From: Candidatus Uhrbacteria bacterium | GTDB lineage: Bacteria; Patescibacteriota; Patescibacteriia; UBA9934 | NCBI GenBank assembly: GCA_023246145.1 | Contig: JAHFIZ010000003.1 | Location: 1 to 35,531, forward strand | Length of the DNA stretch: 35,531 nt | Direction of reading: 5' to 3' | Shown: piece by piece, positions 6,417 through 14,065 of the stretch | Position numbering within the stretch: position 1 is the first letter of the stretch | How the letters are laid out: each line of letters starts with the position of its first letter | The notes under the pieces: model-generated | What the model was told of the DNA's origin: nothing | Database searches by the model: none | The model's input: the letters and a program-made list of their open reading frames with translations, nothing else | Program-made: the position numbers and the translations under genes

Positions 6417-6615
6417 AGGATTTCAAACGTTCCTTAATATACGCCTCGTTCTTTTCTTCTAGAGCTTCGTAATCCACAAAAAAATCATGTGTCCCTACCC
6501 TCACCTCGTATCCGCCATCATACGTATTCTCGGTCACATAGACCACCTCGTCAATCCCAAAATCCTTAATAGTCTGACGGAGAAATTCCTCATGCAGGGC
6601 TGCATGTTCATGCAT
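6406..6615 (-). CDS. Small hypothetical protein (69 aa)
   Basis: I do not recognise this protein. It is 69 residues, acidic, with no membrane segment. Its layout suggests helix-strand-strand-helix: EEFLRQTIKDFGI, VVYVTENT, YEVRVGTHDFFVDYEAL, EAYIKERLKSY. It starts two bases after the map stop and its end overlaps the next gene by 11 bases, so it is embedded in the adk-map-ruvX-recO unit and is very probably translated. It could be a small cytoplasmic regulatory or adaptor protein, but nothing in the sequence says which. Confidence 0.65.
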   Translation of the reverse strand: MHEHAALHEEFLRQTIKDFGIDEVVYVTENTYDGGYEVRVGTHDFFVDYEALEEKNEAYIKERLKSYAA

Positions 6616-6617
6616 AA

Positions 6618-7400
6618 CTAGAGTCCGATGTTTGGAAGCGGAGTCAAAATCTCCGGCCCCTCCGGAAGAACAGCGATGGTTACTTCAAAATGTGCAGCCA
6701 ATGACCCATCTGTGGTCACAATCGTCCAGCCATCTTTACCGGTCATCACGTCATCCGTGCCGAGGGTGAGCATAGGCTCAATAGCCAGACACATACCAGA
6801 CTTGAGTGGCACTTTAGGAAAACCTCCGCCCGTATAGTTAGGAACATGCGGTGATTCGTGGACCGCGTGGCCCACACCGTGACCTACGAGTGACTTTACT
6901 ATCCCGTATTTCTTTTGATTGACCGCGCCTTCCACGGCAGCACTAATATCACGAACGTCACCGCCCACAAGTGCAGCCTCTACTCCGGCCATCATAGATG
7001 CTCTGGTAGCAATCAGAAGATCCGTACACTCCTTGGAAATCTTCCCTACAGGCACGGTAACGGCCATGTCCGTACACATTTTTTTATACCAACAGCCAAT
7101 ATCCAGGCCCACAATGTCTCCTTCGTTTAAAACAACTCCCCTGGAACCAACTCCATGCACCACCTCCTCATTCACAGAAATACATACCGTGGAGGGAAAC
7201 GGTATCTTACTGCCACCCTTGTAGCCCTTAAATGAAGGCGTGCCTCCGGCCTCCTCAATCACGTGGGTAGCAATGTCGTCCAACTCGCGCATGGTCACAC
7301 CAGGCTTCACCGCGTCTACCGCCGCCTGCAGAGCACGAGAAAGCAGCACTCCGCCTTCGCGTAGTGCCTGGATCTCTTCAGTTGTTTTTATCATCGCCAT
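6618..7400 (-). CDS. map: Methionine aminopeptidase, type I
   Basis: Removes the initiator Met from nascent proteins. The 260 residues fit a type I enzyme with the pita-bread fold. All five metal ligands are visible: Asp100 (GLDIG), Asp111 (CTDMAVT), His174 (GHGVGH), Glu208 (AIEPM) and Glu239 (HFEVTI). The substrate-side His82 (VVHGVG) is also present. It follows adk, the usual bacterial order (secY-adk-map), but a terminator separates secY from this pair. ATG 7400 and ATG 7394 are both possible, with no Shine-Dalgarno to decide. No N-terminal zinc-finger or SH3-binding extension is present. Confidence 0.96.
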   Translation of the reverse strand: MAMIKTTEEIQALREGGVLLSRALQAAVDAVKPGVTMRELDDIATHVIEEAGGTPSFKGYKGGSKIPFPSTVCISVNEEVVHGVGSRGVVLNEGDIVGLDIGCWYKKMCTDMAVTVPVGKISKECTDLLIATRASMMAGVEAALVGGDVRDISAAVEGAVNQKKYGIVKSLVGHGVGHAVHESPHVPNYTGGGFPKVPLKSGMCLAIEPMLTLGTDDVMTGKDGWTIVTTDGSLAAHFEVTIAVLPEGPEILTPLPNIGL

Positions 7401-7430
7401 AAAAATATTTTTGCAGGCGATTTCGCCCGC

Positions 7431-7982
7431 TTACAATACAAAGGAACGTTTGATTTCGGAAGCAACCGCTTCAATAGTCCCCGTGCCGTCCACATCTCGT
7501 ACAATACCGCGTTTCCGGTATTCCTCAATCATTGGCAGGGTGTCAGCTTCATAGATATCCAAACGGCGAGCAATAACATCCGGCGTATCATCCGTGCGAT
7601 TTTCCAGTTCCGCACGCTTGCTCAAGCGCTCTATCGAAACCGCTCTTGGGATAGTGATCACAATAACTGCCGTTGGCTGATCACAATCTTCAAAGGCTAA
7701 GAACTGTTCAATATTCCGTGGGAAGCCGTCCAGAATATACCCGTCCTTGGCGTCAGGGAGTCCCAAGCGTTTCAAAAGAACTTCCTTCACTACTACGTCG
7801 GGAACCAAGCTGCCACTGTTTAAGATACTCTGAATCTTTTCTGACAGCTCACCCCCGGCACTCGCTTCCTCCCGGAGGAGATGCCCCATAGACAGGTGCG
7901 GGATACCAAGATATTCGGACAAAATGGTGGCCTGTGTGCCCTTGCCGCATCCCTGGGGACCTAAGATGAAAATTCTATGCAT
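7431..7982 (-). CDS. adk: Adenylate kinase, short-LID form
   Basis: Interconverts ATP + AMP and 2 ADP in the cytoplasm. 183 residues: P-loop GPQGCGKGTQ (8-17), AMP-binding HLSMGHLLREE, LDGFPRN and the ARRLDIYEADTLPMIEEY region. The LID is short (KRAELENRTDDTPDVIARR) with none of the zinc-binding cysteines of long-LID bacterial enzymes; residue numbers below 190 fit that class. It starts at ATG 7982 and heads the adk-map-ruvX-recO unit, downstream of the secY terminator. A possible -10 (TATGAT, 8002-7997) lies 14 bases before the start, but its -35 is weak, so read-through from the ribosomal operon may also contribute. Confidence 0.95.
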   Translation of the reverse strand: MHRIFILGPQGCGKGTQATILSEYLGIPHLSMGHLLREEASAGGELSEKIQSILNSGSLVPDVVVKEVLLKRLGLPDAKDGYILDGFPRNIEQFLAFEDCDQPTAVIVITIPRAVSIERLSKRAELENRTDDTPDVIARRLDIYEADTLPMIEEYRKRGIVRDVDGTGTIEAVASEIKRSFVL

Positions 7983-8020
7983 AAATAGAGGAAATGATCA
8001 TATACTAAACCGCTTGAAAT

Positions 8021-8050
8021 AAAAAGGCGGGGATGAATCCCCGTCTTTTT
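8021..8050 (-). terminator. Terminator at the end of the S10-spc-secY operon
   Basis: A stem with one mismatch (8021-8034 with 8037-8050, GGCGGGGAT/ATCCCCGTC core) and a 2-base loop, flanked by A's and T's. It overlaps the secY TAA and precedes adk, so the long ribosomal transcript probably ends here. Confidence 0.85.
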
Positions 8051-9317
8051 ATTTCGCCTCGTAGGAGCGCATGGAGAGCTGGGCCTCTACCTGTTTTACA
8101 ATGTCCACAATCACGGAAACCACGATGATCACGGAAGAGCCACCCACCACCAGGTTCTGGGTACCGGTCACTTCCTGCATGATCACCGGAAGAACAGCAA
8201 TGATGCCAAGGAAAGCTGCACCAAGAAGAAGGATGCGATTCACTACCCACTGAAGGTACTTTGCGGTCTGCTCTCCTGGACGAACGCCCGGAATAAAGCC
8301 GCCCTGTTTCTGGAGGTTCTCGGCTACCTGCTCCGGCTTAAACACCACGGAGGCGTAGAAGAACGTGAAGGCAAAAACGAGAATGAAGTACACCACACCG
8401 TAGAAGGTGTTATTGCCAAAAAGCGCGATGGTCTTGGTAGCAAAATCTCGAACAACCTGCGTCTTTGCATCTGTGAAGAACTGCGCCACAAGCGGCGGCA
8501 GAACAATCAGGGAAAGCGCAAAGAGAATAGGGATCATACCGCCCATGTTCACGCGGAGCGGAAGCGAGGAGGTCATAGAGGAGCCACCAGAAGCGCCGCC
8601 ACGAGCGTACTGCACCGGAATGTTCCGCTGAGCCTCACTAACCACTACCACGCCCACCACCGTCACGAGGGTCAGACCCACGTAGAGGAGAATGTTCATG
8701 GTGTCAGAAGAGGTATACGTAGAGAAAGACTGGGCAATGAATCCTGGGAAGGAGGCAATGATACCGGCAAAAATCATGATGGAAATACCGTTACCCATCT
8801 TGAGCTCTGAGATGAGCTCACCAAGCCACATGAGGAACACGGTACCAGCTGCCAAACAAATCATGGCAATCAAGTAATCCACTGGGGAAAGCGCAATATT
8901 CGCTCCAGCCAAAGCACCCTGACGCGTCAAAAGCGCAATCAAGCTGTACCCCTGCAAGAAGGCAAGCGGCACGGTAGCAAAACGCGTCCAGCGGTTAATC
9001 TTCTGTCTTCCCTGTTCTTCCTTCTGCATCTCCTCAATAGACGGGAAGATCATTCCAAGGAGCTGGAAGATGATGGAAGAAGTGATGTACGGCCCTACGC
9101 CGAGCGCCACAATGGAGAAGCTTTTCAGCGTTCCGCCGGAGAAGATGTTCAGGAGCCCAAGGAACTGGTTTCCTGAGAGAAGCGCCGAGAGACCGGATGC
9201 GTCAATACCCGGAACCGGGATGTGAGCGGCAACGCGGAAAACCGTTATCGCGAGGATAATGAGAAATAACCCGCGGCGAAGTTCCGGCGTTTTCAAGATG
9301 CGCAAGACGGCGTTCAT
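8049..9317 (-). CDS. secY: Protein translocase subunit SecY
   Basis: The channel subunit of the SecYEG translocon in the inner membrane. The 422 residues contain about ten hydrophobic segments and the expected motifs: RVAAHIPVPGID at the start of TM1-plug, ALGVGPYITSSIIFQL in TM2, IPVQYARGGASGG in the cytoplasmic loop, GMIPILFA in TM7, and QEQGGFIPG-like KQGGFIPGVRPGEQT before TM9. It follows rplO by 9 bases, the usual spc-operon place, and is the last gene before a terminator. The infA-rpmJ-rpsM-rpsK-rpsD-rpoA block that often follows is not in this window. Confidence 0.97.
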   Translation of the reverse strand: MNAVLRILKTPELRRGLFLIILAITVFRVAAHIPVPGIDASGLSALLSGNQFLGLLNIFSGGTLKSFSIVALGVGPYITSSIIFQLLGMIFPSIEEMQKEEQGRQKINRWTRFATVPLAFLQGYSLIALLTRQGALAGANIALSPVDYLIAMICLAAGTVFLMWLGELISELKMGNGISIMIFAGIIASFPGFIAQSFSTYTSSDTMNILLYVGLTLVTVVGVVVVSEAQRNIPVQYARGGASGGSSMTSSLPLRVNMGGMIPILFALSLIVLPPLVAQFFTDAKTQVVRDFATKTIALFGNNTFYGVVYFILVFAFTFFYASVVFKPEQVAENLQKQGGFIPGVRPGEQTAKYLQWVVNRILLLGAAFLGIIAVLPVIMQEVTGTQNLVVGGSSVIIVVSVIVDIVKQVEAQLSMRSYEAK

Positions 9318-9326
9318 AAGAACTTG

Positions 9327-9764
9327 TTAAGCTTCGATTTTTCCACCAGCAGCCGTAATCTTTGCGGCAGCAGATGCAGACACCTCACAGTTCTTCACGG
9401 TCACTGGATGCGTGAGTTCTCCCGTACCCAAAAGCTTCACCGTACGATCATTGGAAGGAATCAATCCCTTCTTGGCAAGCGTACGCGGTGTCACTACTTC
9501 ATTTGCAAGGTAGGTCTTCTCAAGCTCTCCCACGTTCACACTATAATCCTTTGCCGCAAGTGAGCGGAAACCGCGCAACTTTGGCGTAGCGAGCATGGTG
9601 TGACGCATACCCAAACGCTTAAGGCCACCCACACCGGAGCGTGAGCTTTGGCCCTTCTGTCCGCGGCCGGCGGTCGTACCCTTAGAGCTCAAGCCGCGAC
9701 CCACGCGCTTCTTGGAACTCTTTGCGCCAAATCCTGAGCGCAAATTTGAAAGCGTAATTGCCAT
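9327..9764 (-). CDS. rplO: 50S ribosomal protein L15 (uL15)
   Basis: 145 residues. The basic Gly-rich N-terminal arm (KRVGRGLSSKGTTAGRGQKGQ) that threads into 23S rRNA is intact, followed by LPKLRGF-like TPKLRGFRSL and a C-terminal domain ending in VSASAAAKITAAGGKIEA. It begins five bases after rpsE ends. The small uL30 gene (rpmD), which in most bacteria lies between S5 and L15, has no room here. Loss of uL30 is established for CPR bacteria. Confidence 0.96.
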   Translation of the reverse strand: MAITLSNLRSGFGAKSSKKRVGRGLSSKGTTAGRGQKGQSSRSGVGGLKRLGMRHTMLATPKLRGFRSLAAKDYSVNVGELEKTYLANEVVTPRTLAKKGLIPSNDRTVKLLGTGELTHPVTVKNCEVSASAAAKITAAGGKIEA

Positions 9765-9769
9765 AGAGT

Positions 9770-10408
9770 TTATTTGCTCTTTGCCACAACGTGCGTTGAT
9801 GGCAGTTTCGCAAGGCCACGGAGCGCCAGGAAAGTTGCCTTGGCGTTATTAATCTTGTTTTTTGAACCGAGAATCTTTGAGACCGCGTTCGGCACGCCCG
9901 CAAGTTCCAAAACAATACGTGTCGGTCCACCGCTCTTCAATCCCGTACCCTTAGGAGCCGGTTTCAAGAGCACAATAGCAGCAGCAAACTTTCGGTTGAT
10001 CTGGTGCGGAATGGTTTCGTTCACAAGCGGAACCGTAACCATATTTCTCTTGGCCTGACGGAAAGCTTTTTCCACGGCCATGGCTACGTCTCCACCCTTC
10101 GCTACGCCAAAACCTACACGGCCACGGCGATCGCCGATGACCAATGAAGCGCGGAAACGCATGCGCTTACCACCCTTGGTAACACGGGTCACACGTGCGA
10201 GCTCTAAAATCTTCTGCTCGAATTCACGTGGTTCGCGCTCCGGGCGTCCACCGCCACTGCGGCGCTGACCACCACCGGCACCACCGCGTCCGGCCTGGCC
10301 GCCACGGTTTCCGCCCTGAGGACCTCCGGCATTTCTGCGTGGTCCGCGGTTGCCCTGAGGAGCTGCACCCGCCGTAGTTGGTTGAGTTGTTTTTACTGCT
10401 TCTTCCAT
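9770..10408 (-). CDS. rpsE: 30S ribosomal protein S5 (uS5) with RGG-like N-terminal extension
   Basis: S5 contributes to decoding accuracy and to the mRNA entry channel. From ATG 10408 (MEEAVKTTQ) it has 212 residues. The S5 core begins near EFEQKILELARVTRVTKGGKRMRFRA, followed by GRVGFGVAKGGDV and the conserved C-terminal half. Before it lie about 60 residues of low complexity rich in Gly, Arg and Gln (GGPQGGNRGGQAGRGGAGGG), like an RGG RNA-binding tail. ATG 10450 is possible but would overlap rplR by 38 bases. Such tails recur in CPR ribosomal proteins, in my recollection. Confidence 0.94.
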   Translation of the reverse strand: MEEAVKTTQPTTAGAAPQGNRGPRRNAGGPQGGNRGGQAGRGGAGGGQRRSGGGRPEREPREFEQKILELARVTRVTKGGKRMRFRASLVIGDRRGRVGFGVAKGGDVAMAVEKAFRQAKRNMVTVPLVNETIPHQINRKFAAAIVLLKPAPKGTGLKSGGPTRIVLELAGVPNAVSKILGSKNKINNAKATFLALRGLAKLPSTHVVAKSK

Positions 10409-10412
10409 ATGA

Positions 10413-10775
10413 TTAGAACTGAAGTCCACCTTCACGTGCGGCATCGGCAAGCGCCTTCACCCGTCCATGATATCGGTAGGAACCTCGATCAAAAATGACC
10501 GTTGTAATGCCTGCTGCCTTTGCTTTCTCGGCCACTTCCTTGCCAATGGCTGCCGCTACTTCCATAGCCTTCTTGCCCTTCTTCTCAAGCTTCATGTCAG
10601 AAGCTGCGGCCAGCGTGCGGCCGTTTGCGTCATCAATCAGCTGGACGCTGACGTGCTTGAGTGAACGGAACACGCTCATGCGCGGACGCTCCTTGGTGCC
10701 CGAAATCTTCGCACGCGTTCTGATAGCGCGGCGCTTAGCTTGTGCTCGTTTTGCAATGATGTCTTTTGGAGTCAT
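10413..10775 (-). CDS. rplR: 50S ribosomal protein L18 (uL18)
   Basis: A 120-residue 5S rRNA-binding protein of the central protuberance. The basic N-terminus ([30 protein letters not shown]) and the C-terminal [26 protein letters not shown] are diagnostic. It lies in standard order between rplF and rpsE, with gaps of five and four bases. Confidence 0.96.
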   Translation of the reverse strand: MTPKDIIAKRAQAKRRAIRTRAKISGTKERPRMSVFRSLKHVSVQLIDDANGRTLAAASDMKLEKKGKKAMEVAAAIGKEVAEKAKAAGITTVIFDRGSYRYHGRVKALADAAREGGLQF

Positions 10776-10780
10776 ACGGT

Positions 10781-11335
10781 TTACTTATCGCTCTTCGCAG
10801 CCTTACCGGCCTTGCGACGGACGATTTCGTCAGTGTATTTGAAGCCCTTACCCTTGTACGGTTCCGGCTTTTTCAGCGAACGAATCTCTGCTGCAGCGCG
10901 ACCTACGGCCTCGGCATCAATGCCGGAGAGGGTCAACACGTTTCCAGCAATGGACACAGCAACACCTTCGGGAAGTTCGTAATCAACATCATGGGAGAAG
11001 CCGAGAGAAAACAGGAGGCCTTTGCCCTTGAGGTTCATTTTGAAACCCACGCCGTTCAATTCAAGCGTTTTAGAGAATCCGTCCGTAACACCGGTAACCA
11101 TTTTAGCCAGAAGTGCGCGCATAGTTCCCCAGAGCGGACGATCGTCTTTTTCTGGATCGTTGACGGTAACGTCAAGACGCGCGCCCGTTTCTGAGGCGGT
11201 CTCCGTAACGGTGGCGTGAGGATGAAGCTTGAGCGTGAGCTCGCCCTTCGGTCCCTTGATCGTTACGTCTTTGTCCTTCAAGCTGACGCTGACGCCAGCG
11301 GGAAGGAAAATAGGTTTTTTACCGATTCGAGACAT
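10781..11335 (-). CDS. rplF: 50S ribosomal protein L6 (uL6)
   Basis: 184 residues with the duplicated L6 fold. The start [15 protein letters not shown] (ATG 11335) is canonical; an upstream ATG (11389) would overlap rpsH and is rejected. Signature residues include [42 protein letters not shown] and the C-terminal [10 protein letters not shown]. It packs near the sarcin-ricin loop in the factor-binding region. The rpsH stop is one base upstream. Confidence 0.96.
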   Translation of the reverse strand: MSRIGKKPIFLPAGVSVSLKDKDVTIKGPKGELTLKLHPHATVTETASETGARLDVTVNDPEKDDRPLWGTMRALLAKMVTGVTDGFSKTLELNGVGFKMNLKGKGLLFSLGFSHDVDYELPEGVAVSIAGNVLTLSGIDAEAVGRAAAEIRSLKKPEPYKGKGFKYTDEIVRRKAGKAAKSDK

Positions 11336-11336
11336 A

Positions 11337-11732
11337 TTAGTACACTTCGCAAATAAGCTCTCCGCCCAAACGACGCTTGCGCGCTTCATTGCTCGTCATA
11401 AGACCATTTGGCGTTGAGAGAATGGCAATGCCATATCCTGAACGGACGGTCTTCAAGTCATCAGCCTTCACGTAAACGCGGCGGCCAGGCTTGCTGACAC
11501 GCTTCAGGCTGGAAACTTTAGGGGCACCATCAAGGTCATAGCTGATCTTGAGCTTGAGGACAGGGCGATCAGCCTTTTCTCCTGCTTCAACAGAAGCCAG
11601 GAATCCTTCAGCCTCAAGAATCTTCGCAATGGCAAACTTCATGCGCGAGAGTGGCATTTCCACGTCCCGAGCTTTCACCATAGCCGCGTTGCGGATACGG
11701 GTGATCATGTCTGAAATAGGATCGGTCATCAT
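11337..11732 (-). CDS. rpsH: 30S ribosomal protein S8 (uS8)
   Basis: 131 residues. DPISDMITRIRNA at the N-terminus and the C-terminal GYGIAILSTPNGLMTSNEARKRRLGGELICEVY are the classic S8 signatures. S8 binds the central domain of 16S rRNA, and in Escherichia coli it represses the spc operon. Two adjacent ATGs (11732, 11729) are possible starts. It follows rpsN by six bases. Confidence 0.96.
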   Translation of the reverse strand: MMTDPISDMITRIRNAAMVKARDVEMPLSRMKFAIAKILEAEGFLASVEAGEKADRPVLKLKISYDLDGAPKVSSLKRVSKPGRRVYVKADDLKTVRSGYGIAILSTPNGLMTSNEARKRRLGGELICEVY

Positions 11733-11738
11733 AGAAGT

Positions 11739-11924
11739 TTACCAGCTAGCTTTTCGAACGCCCGGAATCTCTCCGACGTTTGCAAGTTCACGGAAGCAGA
11801 TACGGCAGAGGCCGAAGGCTCGCATGAAGAAGCGCTTTCGACCACAGCGCCAGCATCGGTTTACCCGACGCGTCATGAACTTTGGGGTCTTTTTGGATTT
11901 GGCGATTTGATTGGTAGTTGCCAT
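11739..11924 (-). CDS. rpsN: 30S ribosomal protein S14, zinc-binding type Z
   Basis: 61 residues, the short zinc-ribbon form of S14. The four cysteines are CWRCGR and CRICFR, with the family's [28 protein letters not shown] spacing broken only by basic residues. The C-terminus, [11 protein letters not shown], is typical. It lies in normal spc order between rplE and rpsH. The type Z form needs zinc, unlike the longer C-minus form. Confidence 0.96.
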   Translation of the reverse strand: MATTNQIAKSKKTPKFMTRRVNRCWRCGRKRFFMRAFGLCRICFRELANVGEIPGVRKASW

Positions 11925-11927
11925 ATC

Positions 11928-12476
11928 TTATTTCTGCTCTTTCTTAGCAAACGGGAAGCCGAGAGCTCTGAAAAGAGCAACGCCCTCTTCATGATTCTTT
12001 GCGGTAGTGGTGATGGTCACCTGCAGGCCGTGGAGTGATTCCACTTCATCCGGAGGAATTTCCGGGAATGCCGTGTGTTCCGTAAAGCCGTAGTTGAAGT
12101 TTCCGTCTCGGTCCACGGAAGATTCCGGGACTCCGCGGAAGTCGCGGATACGAGCGAAGGCAATGCGGGAAAGCTTCTCCAAGAAGTCCCACATCTTGTC
12201 TCCGCGAAGCGTGGTGGAAACACCTACCACCATGCCCTCACGAACCTTGAATCCGGCAATAGACTTGCGCGCCTTCGTTTTCAAAGGCTGCTGGCCTGAG
12301 ATGCGGCGGAGCGTGTCCACTACTACATCTGCAAACTTTGCATCTTTGCCTTTGCCAAACCCAGCGTTCAGCGTGATCTTCATGACGTGCGGCGTCTCGT
12401 GGACATTTTTCAAACCGAAGTCCTTGCGGAGTGCAGGTCCGAGAGTCTTCGTAAATTGTTCTTTGAGATTTTGCAT
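11928..12476 (-). CDS. rplE: 50S ribosomal protein L5 (uL5)
   Basis: A 182-residue 5S rRNA-binding protein of the central protuberance. Diagnostic stretches are ETPHVMKITLNAGFGKGKDA, GQQPLKTKARKSIAGFKVREGM, LEKLSRIAFARIRDFRGV and FTEHTAFPEIPPDEVESLHGLQVTI (the last seen in parts). The start at 12476 lies two bases after the rplX stop. Nothing unusual. Confidence 0.96.
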   Translation of the reverse strand: MQNLKEQFTKTLGPALRKDFGLKNVHETPHVMKITLNAGFGKGKDAKFADVVVDTLRRISGQQPLKTKARKSIAGFKVREGMVVGVSTTLRGDKMWDFLEKLSRIAFARIRDFRGVPESSVDRDGNFNYGFTEHTAFPEIPPDEVESLHGLQVTITTTAKNHEEGVALFRALGFPFAKKEQK

Positions 12477-12478
12477 AC

Positions 12479-12805
12479 CTAGCCGATCACTTTTGTGGTT
12501 TTCTTGGTGCGGAGCACGCGGACCTTCTTGCCTTCCTTGTCTGTGGAGTACCCTACGCGGCCATGTTCCTTACCCTCCACAAGCGCCACGTTTGAAACGC
12601 GCACTGGAGCGTTAAAGTTCACACGCTGCCCTTTTGGTTTCTCGCCGTTCACACCCTTACCTTTTGGCTTCAGGTGACGAACGCTTTGTCTCAAGCCTTC
12701 AACAACTACGAGCCCAAGCTTAGGAAATGCCTGCGTGACCTTTCCTTCCTTGCCCTTGTCTTTCCCCACCATGATGCGAACGGTGTCGCCGGTTTTGATT
12801 TTCAT
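12479..12805 (-). CDS. rplX: 50S ribosomal protein L24 (uL24)
   Basis: 108 residues from ATG 12805 (MKIKTGDTVRIMVGKDKGKEG), which contains the KOW motif of this assembly initiator. RQSVRHLKPKGKG and the C-terminal YSTDKEGKKVRVLRTKKTTKVIG complete it. A longer frame reaches back to 13003, but that part is inside rplN and is rejected. It sits ten bases after rplN. Confidence 0.96.
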   Translation of the reverse strand: MKIKTGDTVRIMVGKDKGKEGKVTQAFPKLGLVVVEGLRQSVRHLKPKGKGVNGEKPKGQRVNFNAPVRVSNVALVEGKEHGRVGYSTDKEGKKVRVLRTKKTTKVIG

Positions 12806-12815
12806 ATAGAGGAAA

Positions 12816-13187
12816 TTAGAGGACTTCAGGAGCAAGGGAAACGATCTTCGCGAATCCAGCCTGGCGAAGTTCGCGAGCGACTGGTCCAAAGATACGTGTT
12901 CCGCGCGGATCTTTCGTGGCGCGGTTGATGAGCACGGCTGCGTTCTCATCAAAGCGGATGTAGGAACCGTCCTTGCGACGCACTTCTTTGCGGGTGCGCA
13001 CAATCACGGCGTGGACTACGTCGCTTTTCTTGACCGGGTTATGTGGATCAGCAGTCTTTACAACCGCCGTTACCACATCTCCCAGGCGCGCGTAGCGCTT
13101 TTTGTAGCCGCCAAGGACACGGATGACCTGGAGCTTTTTGGCGCCGCTGTTATCTGCAGCGACGATCATTGATCGATGTTGAAGCAT
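12816..13187 (-). CDS. rplN: 50S ribosomal protein L14 (uL14)
   Basis: 123 residues with family signatures intact: [36 protein letters not shown]-like [28 protein letters not shown], and [13 protein letters not shown]. It binds at the subunit interface and contacts bridge B8. The start [15 protein letters not shown] is standard. It lies nine bases after rpsQ. Confidence 0.97.
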   Translation of the reverse strand: MLQHRSMIVAADNSGAKKLQVIRVLGGYKKRYARLGDVVTAVVKTADPHNPVKKSDVVHAVIVRTRKEVRRKDGSYIRFDENAAVLINRATKDPRGTRIFGPVARELRQAGFAKIVSLAPEVL

Positions 13188-13196
13188 ATAAATGGA

Positions 13197-13454
13197 CTAT
13201 GCTTTTGAAACAACTCTCCAACGCTTCAGTGCTGAAAGCGGGCGAGTTTCTTCAATCACAACCTTATCCCCGGACTGAATGTCCGGTGATTCGTTATGCG
13301 CAAGATATTTTGCGCTCACCGCGTAACGCTTACCGTACTTTGGATGCACCACGGTGCGGTCCACACGTACAGAAACCGTCTTCATCATCTTCATAGAGAC
13401 GACGGTGCCGATCAAACGGCGGCGACGCGGAGTTGGCTTTGTTGTGTTTGTCAT
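13197..13454 (-). CDS. rpsQ: 30S ribosomal protein S17 (uS17)
   Basis: An 85-residue OB-fold protein that binds the 5' domain of 16S rRNA. It reads LIGTVVSMKMMKTVSVRVDR, HPKYGKRYAVSAKYLAHNE and SGDKVVIEETRPLSALKRWRVV, all in family order. A short basic tail (TPRRRR) precedes the fold. It begins one base after the rpmC stop. Confidence 0.96.
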   Translation of the reverse strand: MTNTTKPTPRRRRLIGTVVSMKMMKTVSVRVDRTVVHPKYGKRYAVSAKYLAHNESPDIQSGDKVVIEETRPLSALKRWRVVSKA

Positions 13455-13455
13455 A

Positions 13456-13644
13456 TTAAGTCTTTGATGCGGTGACCTTGTGGAGCATGCGAGCGATGTC
13501 CTTGCGAACTTCGCGGATAGAACGCACGTCCGGGAGCTGGTTCATAGAACGCTTGAGGCGAAGTTCATGCAGCTGTGCACGAGACTCAGACACGAGAGCG
13601 AGCAGCTCTTTTTCTTCCTTACCTTGGAGATCTTTATACTGCAT
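13456..13644 (-). CDS. rpmC: 50S ribosomal protein L29 (uL29)
   Basis: 62 residues forming the usual two-helix hairpin near the exit tunnel. It contains DLQGKEEKELLALVSESRAQ and the KRSMNQLPDVRSIREVRKDIARM signature (in parts). It is one base after rplP and one base before rpsQ, as expected for a translationally coupled cluster. Confidence 0.95.
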   Translation of the reverse strand: MQYKDLQGKEEKELLALVSESRAQLHELRLKRSMNQLPDVRSIREVRKDIARMLHKVTASKT

Positions 13645-13645
13645 A

Positions 13646-14059
13646 TTAGTTGCGTGTAATGATCTTGGTTTTTACAGGAAGTTTGTAGGCCGCGAGGCGG
13701 AAAGCCTCTTTGGCTACCTCAGGTTCTACGCCGTCCATCTCGAACATCACAGTTCCAGCGCGTACTGGGGTCATGTAGTAATCCACGCCACCCTTACCTT
13801 TACCCATCGGAGCTTCTGCGCCGTGGTTCGTAACTGGGTGATCAGGGAAGATACGGATCCAGATCTTTCCTCCGCGCTTGATAGCGCGCGTCATAGCGCG
13901 ACGCGCTGCTTCAATCTGGCGGGCGGTGACCCAAGCTTCAGTGATCGCTTTCAAGCCGTAGGTGCCAAAGGCAACATCCAGCTTCTGCGTGGCAAGACGA
14001 TCACCAACGGTGCGTCTCTTATGCCACTTGCGATATTTCATTTTTTTAGGAAGCAACAT
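13646..14059 (-). CDS. rplP: 50S ribosomal protein L16 (uL16)
   Basis: 137 residues. MLLPKKMKYRKWHKRR, the AFGTYGLKAITEAWVTARQIEAARRAM region and the GGKIWIRIFPDHPVTNHGAEAPMGKGKG loop near the peptidyl-transferase centre are diagnostic (listed in parts). It follows rpsC by six bases. Confidence 0.97.
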   Translation of the reverse strand: MLLPKKMKYRKWHKRRTVGDRLATQKLDVAFGTYGLKAITEAWVTARQIEAARRAMTRAIKRGGKIWIRIFPDHPVTNHGAEAPMGKGKGGVDYYMTPVRAGTVMFEMDGVEPEVAKEAFRLAAYKLPVKTKIITRN

Positions 14060-14065
14060 ATCGGC

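Noticed and set aside
7997-8025. Separate adk promoter (TATGAT with a TTTTTA -35)
   Set aside because: The -35 is poor and overlaps the secY terminator T run, so it was mentioned under adk but not listed as a feature.
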